Shown: positions 1 through 6,178, counted from the first letter of the stretch. The stretch is DNA of 6,711 bases from Paracoccaceae bacterium (GCA_009920815.1 RFZH01000130.1:1-6711), one strand, 5' to 3'. Notes: generated from the letters alone by a model not told the origin. Numbers and translations: made by a program.

Positions 1-2
1 TG

Positions 3-326
3 GATCGGTTTGGCGCGAACGAAGACATCGCCTTGGTGGAATGTTGGCTGGAAACGGGCCGCACGCATCAAATCCGTGTCCATATGGCCCATACAGGCCA
101 CGGGTTAATCGGGGATCCTGTTTACGGCGGCAAGCGCAAATTGTCGGCAAAATCATTCCCGCCTGCGGTCAGCGATGCGATCAACACCTTTGGCCGCCAA
201 GCATTACATGCGGCGGTTTTGGGGTTCATCCATCCGGTGACCGGCGAAGACATGCGGTTTGAAGCCGATATTCCGCCCGATATGGCCGATTTATTGGGCA
301 AATTACAAACAAACACGATTTCGTGA
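3..326 (+). CDS. rluD: RluD-like 23S rRNA pseudouridine synthase, C-terminal part (5' end outside window)
   Basis: This is the last 107 codons of an RluA/RluC/RluD-family enzyme, which isomerises specific uridines in rRNA to pseudouridine. The frame is open from the window edge and stops at 324-326. The hallmark motif GRTHQIRVHMAH, followed by GDPVYGG, is the conserved C-terminal part of the catalytic domain. Further on, a FGRQALHA block and a HPVTGEDM...IPPDM..L ending resemble the end of E. coli RluD (large-subunit helix 69 uridines) more than RluC or RluA. The catalytic Asp motif (GRLD type) and any S4 domain would lie upstream of the window and cannot be checked. It is followed by rpoH on the same strand after 126 bp, a neighbour pair I recall from Rhodobacteraceae. 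Family assignment is firm; the RluD subtype is an inference from the C-terminus alone. Confidence 0.9.
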   Translation, partial: DRFGANEDIALVECWLETGRTHQIRVHMAHTGHGLIGDPVYGGKRKLSAKSFPPAVSDAINTFGRQALHAAVLGFIHPVTGEDMRFEADIPPDMADLLGKLQTNTIS

Positions 327-386
327 ACTCTGTAACAGTCCTATTTTTTTCGACGGAAAACGCATTAACTATCGTTTTATATTTTG

Positions 387-406
387 AAGCCTTGAAATAA
401 AGGCTT
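387..406 (+). promoter_or_regulatory. Short inverted repeat in the rluD-rpoH gap (hairpin, possible leader element)
   Basis: In the 126-bp gap before rpoH, AAGCCTT (387-393) pairs perfectly with AAGGCTT (400-406) across a 6-nt loop. No T-tract follows, so it is a poor intrinsic terminator. It lies about 46 nt before the rpoH start and could be part of the rpoH leader or a protein-binding dyad. The rest of the gap is AT-rich and must hold the rpoH promoter unless rpoH is only read through from rluD. I could not pick a convincing -35/-10 pair. Confidence 0.3.
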
Positions 407-452
407 TGCATTCTTAACTGAATGTTAACCAATTAAACATTAAGGGAGCAAA

Positions 453-1349
453 ATGAGCAACTACGCAAATCTTCCAGCGCCAAGTCCCGAAGGGGGATTG
501 AACCGCTATCTACAGGAAATTCGCAAGTTCCCGATGCTTGAGCCCGAAGAAGAATACATGCTGGCCAAGCGTTGGGCAGAAGAACAAGATGCCCAAGCCG
601 CGCATAAAATGGTGACATCGCATTTGCGATTGGCCGCCAAGATTGCCATGGGCTATCGCGGCTATGGCCTGCCGCAAGCTGAGGTCATTTCCGAGGCGAA
701 CGTCGGCCTCATGCAGGCGGTAAAACGTTTTGATCCTGAAAAGGGCTTTCGTTTGGCGACCTATGCTATGTGGTGGATCCGTGCCAGCATCCAAGAATAT
801 ATTTTGCGCAGCTGGTCTTTGGTGAAAATGGGTACCACCTCGGCACAAAAAAAGCTATTTTTCAATCTGCGCAAGGCGAAATCGAAAATTGGCGCTTTAG
901 AGGATGGCGATTTGCGCCCCGAAAACGTCAAGCAAATCGCAACCGATTTGGGCGTGACTGAGGACGAAGTGATTTCCATGAACCGCCGCCTAAGCGGCGG
1001 GGACGCGTCGTTAAATGCGATGGTGGCCAGTGATGGCGATAGCGCAATGGAATGGCAAGATTGGCTAGAGGATGAAGATGCCGATCAGGCCGCGGATTAT
1101 GAAGAGCGTGACGAATTGGAAACGCGTCGTGAGCTGTTGTTTGAAGCAATGCAAGGATTGAACGATCGTGAACGTGACATTCTGACACAACGCAGGTTGT
1201 CCGATGAGGTGTCGACGCTTGAAGATCTGAGCGCACAATATGACGTAAGCCGCGAACGCATCCGTCAAATCGAAGTGCGCGCCTTTGAAAAGCTGCAATT
1301 GCGTATGCGCGAATTAGCGATGGAAAAAGGCTTGATGACTGCCAGTTAA
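453..1349 (+). CDS. rpoH: RNA polymerase sigma-32 (heat-shock) factor RpoH
   Basis: This is a 298-residue alternative sigma factor of the sigma-70 family, heat-shock (sigma-32) branch, which directs core RNA polymerase to chaperone and protease promoters in the cytoplasm. The length is normal for alphaproteobacterial RpoH. Region 2 spans roughly residues 50-120; the 2.3/2.4 helix (about 97-116, with FRLATYAMWWIRASIQEYI) melts and reads the -10 element. Residues 132-140, QKKLFFNLR, form the RpoH box, which separates this protein from housekeeping sigma factors. Region 4.2 near 255-280 holds the helix-turn-helix (LEDLSAQYDVSRERIRQIEV) that reads the -35 element. The acidic stretch 195-225 is a linker. 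The start at 453 is set by AAGGGAG at 442-448, four bases upstream. Rhodobacterales often carry two rpoH paralogues; this one resembles the RpoHI type by its RluD-like neighbour, but that subtype is inferred. Confidence 0.96.
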   Translation: MSNYANLPAPSPEGGLNRYLQEIRKFPMLEPEEEYMLAKRWAEEQDAQAAHKMVTSHLRLAAKIAMGYRGYGLPQAEVISEANVGLMQAVKRFDPEKGFRLATYAMWWIRASIQEYILRSWSLVKMGTTSAQKKLFFNLRKAKSKIGALEDGDLRPENVKQIATDLGVTEDEVISMNRRLSGGDASLNAMVASDGDSAMEWQDWLEDEDADQAADYEERDELETRRELLFEAMQGLNDRERDILTQRRLSDEVSTLEDLSAQYDVSRERIRQIEVRAFEKLQLRMRELAMEKGLMTAS

Positions 1350-1373
1350 CCCTTGGCACCGCTTGAAAATCCA

Positions 1374-1404
1374 CATAGCCTTTGGTCAATGATCGGGGGC
1401 TATG
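1374..1404 (+). promoter_or_regulatory. Inverted repeat covering the RBS and start codon of the oxidoreductase gene
   Basis: CATAGCC (1374-1380) is exactly complementary to GGCTATG (1398-1404). The second arm contains the ATG at 1402, and the 17-nt loop carries the G-run (1395-1397) that begins the probable ribosome-binding site. Folded in mRNA, this would hide the first start codon; an adjacent second ATG at 1405 lies just outside the stem. A 7-bp stem with a long loop is weak, so any translational control is speculative. Confidence 0.25.
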
Positions 1405-2379
1405 ATGACAAAAATACTTCGTTGGGGAATTTTGGGCGCAGCCAAATTTGCGCGTGAACATATGGGGCCAGCCATCCACATGGCGCCGCATAATGATCTG
1501 GTGGCCATCGCCACAAGCAGCACGGAAAAAGCGGCCCCGTTCCAAGCGATGCGCCCAGGTATTCAGGTGCATTTAGCGTATGAGGATCTGTTAAACGATC
1601 CAGATGTTGACGCGGTTTATATTCCGTTACCCAATCACATGCACATTGAATGGGCCAAACGCGCAATTGCGGCGGGTAAACATGTTTTGTGTGAAAAACC
1701 AATTTCGATGCAGGTCTCGGAAATTGATGAATTAATCGCGCTGCGGGATGCATCAGACCTTTTGGTGGCCGAAGCGTACATGATCGTGCATCATCCGCAA
1801 TGGCACTACGCCCGCGAATTGGTGCAATCCGGTGCGATTGGAACTTTGATCCAAGTGGATGGGGTGTTTTCATATAACAATGCAACTGATCTCAACAACA
1901 TCCGCAACCGCGCAGATGCCGGCGGCGGTGGGTTGCGTGATATCGGCGTATATACCTTTGGGTCGACCCGATTTGTAACAGGGCAAGAGCCTGATGAAAT
2001 ACAACTTTCTGATATTAAATGGGAAAATGGCATTGACGCATGGGCGCATGTGGCGGCAAAATTCCCAGATTTTCGGTTTACAGGTGTGACATCCATGCGC
2101 ATGGCGCCACGTCAAGAGATGAATTTTCATGGTGATAAAGGATGGGTCAAATTGACCGCGCCTTTCAATCCATCGGTTTTTGATCAAGCCGAAGTTCATT
2201 TGATGCGCAGTGATATGGTTGTGGAAACCAAACGGTTCCCAACGGTCAACCATTATGTAAACCAAGTGGTGAATTTCCGCGCCGCAGTGATCGACGGCGC
2301 GCCATATCCGTGCCCGTTGGAATTTTCGCGTGGCACGCAAGCCATGATCGATATGGCATTTGAAAAAGCGGGCGCTTAG
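1402..2379 (+). CDS. Gfo/Idh/MocA-family NAD(P)-dependent oxidoreductase
   Basis: This 325-residue cytoplasmic dehydrogenase has the two-domain architecture and usual length of the Gfo/Idh/MocA family. The N-terminal Rossmann fold begins with GILGAAKFARE (9-19), a variant of the GxGxxG/A dinucleotide-binding turn, and includes PDVDAVYIPLPNHMH (67-81), where the cofactor-binding loop lies. The signature EKP occurs at 98-100; its Lys is a conserved catalytic-site residue. The C-terminal alpha/beta domain carries GGGGLRDIGVY (174-184), matching the D-x-G-x-x-(Y/H) active-site segment of glucose-fructose oxidoreductase, xylose dehydrogenase and dihydrodiol dehydrogenase relatives. The substrate is probably a sugar or polyol, but cannot be named. 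It starts 52 bp after rpoH on the same strand with no clear terminator between, so co-transcription is possible. ATGs at 1402 and 1405 are both usable; the G-rich 1395-1399 is the likely Shine-Dalgarno element. Confidence 0.93.
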   Translation: MMTKILRWGILGAAKFAREHMGPAIHMAPHNDLVAIATSSTEKAAPFQAMRPGIQVHLAYEDLLNDPDVDAVYIPLPNHMHIEWAKRAIAAGKHVLCEKPISMQVSEIDELIALRDASDLLVAEAYMIVHHPQWHYARELVQSGAIGTLIQVDGVFSYNNATDLNNIRNRADAGGGGLRDIGVYTFGSTRFVTGQEPDEIQLSDIKWENGIDAWAHVAAKFPDFRFTGVTSMRMAPRQEMNFHGDKGWVKLTAPFNPSVFDQAEVHLMRSDMVVETKRFPTVNHYVNQVVNFRAAVIDGAPYPCPLEFSRGTQAMIDMAFEKAGA

Positions 2380-2385
2380 AGCCCG
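2361..2385 (-). terminator. Probable intrinsic terminator of phaZ, inside the end of the oxidoreductase gene
   Basis: Read on the minus strand, CGGGC (2385-2381) pairs with GCCCG (2373-2369) across a 7-nt loop, and is followed directly by CTTTTTC, as expected of a rho-independent terminator just after the phaZ stop (2395-2397). The stem is short (5 GC-rich pairs). It overlaps the last codons and stop of the convergent oxidoreductase gene. On the plus strand the following bases are only loosely T-rich, so it may work weakly in that direction. Confidence 0.5.
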
Positions 2386-2394
2386 TCATTTATG

Positions 2395-3657
2395 TTATTT
2401 CGCGGCGGCGCGCGTCTTACGCGGACGCGACGTATTTGCGTCGATAAATTCTAGCACCAAAGGCCGAATGTTATTGCGCCAGCTTTTGCCGGCAAAAATG
2501 CCATAATGCCCTGCGCCATCCTCTAGGTGGCTGGCTTTTTTCGAATCAGGTAAACCTGTGCATAGCTCTAGTGCGGCCACACATTGGCCTGGTGCGGAAA
2601 TGTCATCCTTGGATCCTTCGACGGTTTTCACGGCAACATCCGTGATCTTACCAATATCAACGCGCTTGCCTTTCACCGAAAAAACATTGCGTGCGATTTC
2701 GCGGTTTTTAAAGACGCGCTCGACGGTCGAAAGATAGAATTCGGCGGTCATATCCATCACGGCCAGATATTCATCATAGAACCGATTGTGCGTATCGTAA
2801 TCGGACGCTTGGCCCTGTGCCACGCGCACAATTTGATCGTTGAACGCTTTGGAATGACGGTCCGCATTCATAGACATAAAGGACGAAAGTTGCAAAAGAC
2901 CTGGGTAAACCTTGCGCCCAACGCCGGCATATTTGAACCCAACACGCTGGATCATCGTCTGCTCTAACTGGCCCATTGTGATGCGTCGGCCAAAGTCAGT
3001 GACTTCGGTCGGGGCAGCGTCAGGGTCGATCGGGCCACCGATCAATGTCAGGCTGCGTGGCTGTGCATCTGGATCTTCTTCGGCCAGATATGCCGTGGCG
3101 GCCAAGGTCAAAGGTGCGGGTTGGCACACGGCAATCACATGGGTGTCGGGCCCTAAATGTCGCATAAAATCAACAAGGTACAGGGTGTAATCTTCGACGT
3201 CAAATTTACCTTCGGACACGGGGATGTCGCGCGCGTTGTGCCAATCTGTAACATAGACATCCGCGTCGGGGATCAGGCTTATCACAGTCGAACGCAGCAA
3301 GGTTGCATAGTGGCCTGACATCGGGGCAACCAACAGGATCTTGCGTTTCATCGCCTTACGATTGGCGACCTTGAAGTGGATCAGGTCGCCGAAGGCGCGT
3401 TCGACAACAGGGATGACCGATACAGGGTGGTCGCGCCCATCTTCGCCGACAAAGGATTGGATGTTCCAATCCGGTTTCACGATCATACGCTGGAAAGTGC
3501 GTTCGGTCACTTCGCCCCACGCGGCGATCCAATTCATCGCGGGGTTGGGTATCATCGCGAACATCGGATATGATGCAATCGCCTGCGCGGTCGCACCCAT
3601 CCATTGATTGGTATTCCGCATTGTTTCCATCATATCGTAGCCAGCCATATATCGCAT
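2395..3657 (-). CDS. phaZ: Intracellular polyhydroxyalkanoate (PHB) depolymerase
   Basis: This 420-residue intracellular PHB depolymerase of the PhaZ1 (Cupriavidus/Paracoccus) type hydrolyses or thiolyses amorphous granule PHB in the cytoplasm. Its length matches the family. It has an alpha/beta-hydrolase core with LLVAPMSGHYATLLR (108-122) in the oxyanion-hole region and YVTDWHNARDIP (135-146). The nucleophile is Cys178 in VCQPAP, the cysteine that replaces serine in this family; the acid is Asp351 or Asp352 in EGSKDDI, and the base is His384 in GAGHYGIF. Spacing of the three agrees with the C. necator PhaZ1 triad. The C-terminus ends in a basic, Ala-rich tail (RPRKTRAAAK). There is no signal peptide, as expected for a granule-associated enzyme. 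The start is supported by AGGTG (minus strand, 3667-3663), five bases upstream. It is divergent from phaC over 110 bp and faces the oxidoreductase gene at its end. The gene looks intact. Confidence 0.96.
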   Translation of the reverse strand: MRYMAGYDMMETMRNTNQWMGATAQAIASYPMFAMIPNPAMNWIAAWGEVTERTFQRMIVKPDWNIQSFVGEDGRDHPVSVIPVVERAFGDLIHFKVANRKAMKRKILLVAPMSGHYATLLRSTVISLIPDADVYVTDWHNARDIPVSEGKFDVEDYTLYLVDFMRHLGPDTHVIAVCQPAPLTLAATAYLAEEDPDAQPRSLTLIGGPIDPDAAPTEVTDFGRRITMGQLEQTMIQRVGFKYAGVGRKVYPGLLQLSSFMSMNADRHSKAFNDQIVRVAQGQASDYDTHNRFYDEYLAVMDMTAEFYLSTVERVFKNREIARNVFSVKGKRVDIGKITDVAVKTVEGSKDDISAPGQCVAALELCTGLPDSKKASHLEDGAGHYGIFAGKSWRNNIRPLVLEFIDANTSRPRKTRAAAK

Positions 3658-3726
3658 TTTATCACCTCAAAACGGTCATGTTTGACGCAGATTGCAAGAA
3701 CGCGCTTTGTATTTTTTGCGTCTCGC

Positions 3727-3743
3727 GCTATGCTGCATAGCAG
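3727..3743. promoter_or_regulatory. Palindromic operator in the phaZ-phaC divergent region (PhaR-type site)
   Basis: CTGC-ATA-GCAG (3733-3743) fits the CTGC-N3-GCAG palindrome bound by the PHB-responsive repressor PhaR in Rhodobacter sphaeroides, as I recall from published work. An overlapping second dyad, GCTATG-CTG-CATAGC (3727-3741), is also perfect. The site ends 24 bp before the phaC ATG and lies about 75 bp before the phaZ start, so one bound dimer could affect both genes. A possible phaC -10 hexamer, TATGCT (3729-3734), overlaps it, with a weak TTGTAT (3707-3712) as -35. Operator identity rests on sequence match only. Confidence 0.65.
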
Positions 3744-3767
3744 AAACGTTACTCGGAAAATATTAAG

Positions 3768-5571
3768 ATGACAACTGAACACAACAGCACAGTCAGTGAA
3801 ATCGATACTTTAAAACAAAACATTGTTAAACTTGACGAGCTCTCAAAGCGGTTTGTTGCTGTGATGAGCGCAAAAAAACAAATCAATCCAGGTTTGAACG
3901 GGCCTGGTCCGGATTTGATGTTAAAAGCCACGAATAGTTTTTGGCAAACTATGGCCGAAAACCCCAATAAAATAATGGAGCAACAGGTCGAGTATTGGGG
4001 GCAAACCTTAAATTATTTTGCCCAAGCCCAAGAAGCTTTTTTGAAGGGTGAGTTCAACGCGCCCGCGCAGAACAACAAGATCGATCGCCGTTTCAGCAAT
4101 GCGATGTGGGACACCAATCCCTATTTCAATTTCGTAAAAGAACAGTATCTGCGCAATGCCGAAATGATCAATGCTGCGGTTGCAGAATTAGACGGGCTTG
4201 AGCCGATCGAAAAAAAGCGGATGGAGTTTTTCGCGCGTCAGATCGTTGACATGATGTCACCTACCAATTTTTTGGCGACCAATCCTGATGCCTTGGAAAA
4301 AGCGTTTCAGACCCAAGGACAATCCTTGATCGATGGTATGGAGAACCTCATCGAAGATCTCGAGGCCAACGACGGCGAATTGGTGGTGCGTTTGGTGGAT
4401 GAAACTGCCTTTGAGGTGGGTGGAAATATTGCGACCGCGCCGGGCAAGGTTGTTTATCGCAACAAGATGATGGAGCTGATCCAATACACGCCAACCACAG
4501 AAACGGTGTATGAAACCCCGATTGTGATGTTCCCGCCATGGATCAATAAATTCTATATCCTCGATCTGAAACCACAAAACAGTCTGATCCGCTGGATCGT
4601 CGACCAAGGGTATACTTTGTTTGTCGTGTCTTGGATTAACCCTGACCATGAATATGCCGATGTTGGATTAGAGGATTATATCAACGACGGATACATGACC
4701 GCGTTTGATATCGCAAAGGACATCACGCAACAAAAACAAGTCAATGCTATTGGATACTGTATTGCCGGCACGACGCTAAGTTTGACACTGTCGTTGATGA
4801 AAAAACGTGGCGATACATCGGTTAAATCAGCAACATTTTTTACCACGCTGACGGATTTTTCAGACCAAGGTGAATTTACACCGTTTCTGCAAAACGATTT
4901 TATCGATGCCATTGAAGAAGAGATAAATGATAAAGGTATTTTGGAATCCTTTATCATGGCCCGCACGTTTAGCTATTTGCGCGCGAATGACCTTGTGTAT
5001 CAGCCCGCGATCAAAAGTTACATGATGGGGGAAACTCCGCCTGCGTTCGATTTGCTGTATTGGAACGGCGATGGATCCAGCTTGCCCGGGAAAATGGCAA
5101 AACAATATTTGCGCAGCCTGTGCCAAAACAACGAATTTGCCGAGGGCACGTTTGAATTGATGGGCGAAACGCTCAGTCTTGCGGATGTCAGCGTCCCTGT
5201 ATTTTCGGTCGGCTGCGAAACCGATCACATCCGATCACATTGCGGCATGGAAAGATTGCTATCGCGGTGTTCAAACAATGAAAAGCCGGTCAAAGACATT
5301 CGTGGTGTCAGAGTCAGGTCATATCGCAGGTATTGTGAACCCGCCCAGCAAAAAGAAATACGGCCATTACACAAATGCATCTGCTAAATTGGCACCGAAT
5401 GACTGGATCAAGTCGGCCACCTATAACGAAGGCAGCTGGTGGCCGCTCTGGGAAAGCTGGGTCAGTCCGCGTTCTGGCAAGATGATCGCGCCGCGGATAC
5501 CGGGTGATTCTGGGTATAAGGCGCTTGCAGACGCCCCAGGTACCTATGTGATGCAACGTTCAAGGGTCTGA
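3768..5571 (+). pseudogene. phaC: Class I poly(3-hydroxyalkanoate) synthase, frameshifted by a 10-bp duplication
   Basis: PHA synthase polymerises (R)-3-hydroxyacyl-CoA into PHB at the granule surface. The alpha/beta-hydrolase core holds FPPWINKFYILDL (255-267), VSWINPD (287-293) and the lipase-like box GYCIAGT with nucleophile Cys331, plus the class I segment FDLLYWNGDGSSLP (427-440). The catalytic Asp486 sits in ETDHI. Just there a perfect 10-bp tandem repeat (5221-5240) shifts the frame: the frame from 3768 continues only to a stop at 5385-5387, giving 539 residues whose last 51 are unrelated. The family continuation, AAW...GVQT...SGHIAGIVNPP (catalytic His at 5320-5322) through SWWPLWESW to the PG...Y end, lies in the +1 frame to a stop at 5569-5571. 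Deleting one copy gives 597 residues, the normal class I length, with triad Cys331/Asp486/His515. Both parts are otherwise undamaged, so the lesion is recent or an assembly error. The Shine-Dalgarno is weak (CGGAAAA near 3754). As given, the product should be inactive. Confidence 0.93.
5221..5240. repeat. Perfect 10-bp tandem duplication inside phaC
   Basis: CCGATCACAT occurs twice in a row (5221-5230 and 5231-5240), exactly 2.0 copies, since the flanking bases do not extend the match. With one copy the codons read Glu-Thr-Asp-His-Ile-Ala-Ala-Trp, which is the conserved class I PhaC sequence around the catalytic Asp. The duplication therefore explains the frame change fully. It is the kind of event expected from replication slippage and could revert the same way. 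Confidence 0.97.
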
Positions 5572-5594
5572 TTTTATTGTATTTTGAAAATAAA

Positions 5595-5609
5595 TGCTGC
5601 GGTGCAGCA
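5595..5609. promoter_or_regulatory. Distal PhaR-type operator upstream of phaP
   Basis: TGCTGC-GGT-GCAGCA is a perfect dyad with 6-bp arms containing the CTGC-N3-GCAG core (5597-5607). Its centre is about 96 bp before the phaP start and 29 bp from the centre of the second site. In R. sphaeroides a pair of such palindromes at a comparable distance from phaP is the PhaR target, as I recall. Here the sequence match is direct; binding is inferred. Confidence 0.7.
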
Positions 5610-5617
5610 AAAAATAC

Positions 5618-5648
5618 TTGAAATGCTGCGCTGCAGAATGCATATTAT
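5618..5648 (+). promoter_or_regulatory. Predicted phaP promoter
   Basis: TTGAAA (5618-5623) and TATTAT (5643-5648) each differ by one base from the sigma-70 -35 and -10 consensus. The 19-bp spacer is slightly long. The predicted transcript would start near 5655, leaving a leader of about 43 nt before phaP. The spacer contains an exact PhaR-type palindrome, which supports both calls. It would let phaP be expressed independently of phaC. Confidence 0.6.
5626..5636. promoter_or_regulatory. Proximal PhaR-type operator within the phaP promoter
   Basis: CTGC-GCT-GCAG is an exact CTGC-N3-GCAG palindrome lying between the predicted -35 (5618-5623) and -10 (5643-5648) hexamers. A repressor bound here would block RNA polymerase directly. 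The flanks (TG on the left, AA on the right) make the extended arms less symmetric than in the distal site. Confidence 0.7.
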
Positions 5649-5659
5649 CCTCAGACGAC

Positions 5660-5674
5660 GCGGGATTGTCCCGC
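5660..5674 (+). promoter_or_regulatory. Hairpin in the phaP 5' leader
   Basis: GCGGGA (5660-5665) pairs with TCCCGC (5669-5674) around a 3-nt TTG loop. It begins a few bases after the predicted phaP transcription start and ends 9 nt before the ribosome-binding site (AAAGGAA, 5684-5690). No T-tract follows, so it is not an intrinsic terminator for phaC. A 5'-end stem-loop of this kind could protect an abundant mRNA from decay; that role is inference. Confidence 0.4.
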
Positions 5675-5697
5675 TGGCCTCCCAAAGGAATAGAACA

Positions 5698-6147
5698 ATG
5701 ACTAAAGCACAAGATTACACAAAAGTCTTTAAAGATATGATGGCGTCTTTCCCAGTTGACACATCTGCATTTGAAAACGCGTTCAAAAACCAAGCGTCCA
5801 TGAACGAAAAATTTGTTGGCGTTGCCCTGGGCGCGGCCGAGAAATCAGCAGAGATTTCACAAAAATGGACAAAAGACACCATTGCGAAAATGCAAGACAT
5901 GTCAAAAGCAAAAGCAGAGCCAGCTGATTACGCGAAAGCATTCACTGACTTCGCATCTGCACAAGCAGAAGTCGCAGCAGAAAACATGGCCGCTTTCGCA
6001 GAAGTCGCGAAAAAAGTTCAAATGGACACTGTTGAACTGTTGATGGCCGCAGGCAAAGAAGTTTCAGAAGAAGCAACAGCAGCCGTCAAAAAAGCAACTG
6101 CAGACGTCACTGCAGCCGCGAAAAAAGCGACAGCCGCAGCGAAATAA
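5698..6147 (+). CDS. phaP: Phasin (PHB granule surface protein)
   Basis: This 149-residue granule-associated phasin coats PHB inclusions, limiting coalescence and unspecific protein binding. The sequence is almost entirely Ala/Lys/Glu/Met-rich helix with no cysteine. Residues 8-40 (YTKVFKDMMASFPVDTSAFENAFKNQ) and the long amphipathic helix from about 41 to 125 are typical of the alphaproteobacterial phasin family. The C-terminus (126-149) is a Lys/Ala tail with two KKAT units, like the histone-H1-like tails of some phasins. The start at 5698 is chosen because AAAGGAA lies 7 nt upstream and TKAQDY is a typical phasin start. The same frame is open back to an ATG at 5584, but that stretch contains the promoter and operators. 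It follows phaC by 126 bp, with its own predicted promoter and a strong terminator after it. Heavy AAA/GAA/GCA codon use fits high expression. Confidence 0.94.
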   Translation: MTKAQDYTKVFKDMMASFPVDTSAFENAFKNQASMNEKFVGVALGAAEKSAEISQKWTKDTIAKMQDMSKAKAEPADYAKAFTDFASAQAEVAAENMAAFAEVAKKVQMDTVELLMAAGKEVSEEATAAVKKATADVTAAAKKATAAAK

Positions 6148-6178
6148 TACGTTTCAGTTTTTCTCCCAAGACTGTTCG

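Noticed and set aside
391..419. CTTGAA upstream of rpoH as a heat-shock (sigma-32) -35 box giving autoregulation
   Set aside because: No acceptable -10 element (CCCCAT-like or CyTAT-like) occurs at the right distance, and the hexamer is part of the 387-406 inverted repeat. A single hexamer match in AT-rich DNA is not evidence.
1340..1358. TGCCA/TGGCA dyad across the rpoH stop as a terminator
   Set aside because: The stem is 5 bp with a 9-nt loop and no following T-tract, so it does not support termination between rpoH and the oxidoreductase gene.
928..1572. Long open frame on the minus strand opposite rpoH and the oxidoreductase start (214 codons)
   Set aside because: It overlaps two well-supported genes, its product is a Arg/His/Pro-rich composition typical of antisense frames, and no ribosome-binding site or domain is recognisable.
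5580..5592. TATTTT-G-AAAATA palindrome after phaC as a terminator
   Set aside because: A one-base loop cannot fold and the arms contain no GC pairs. It may serve only as AT-rich DNA upstream of the phaP promoter.
5584..5697. Longer phaP starting at ATG 5584 (38 extra residues)
   Set aside because: The extension covers the predicted promoter, operators and leader hairpin, has no ribosome-binding site, and is unlike phasin N-termini. ATG 5698 has a good Shine-Dalgarno sequence.
6099..6116. Two CTGCAG hexamers inside phaP as a further operator
   Set aside because: They do not fit CTGC-N3-GCAG, are not a perfect dyad, and arise from Thr-Ala-Asp and Thr-Ala-Ala codons in the Ala-rich tail.
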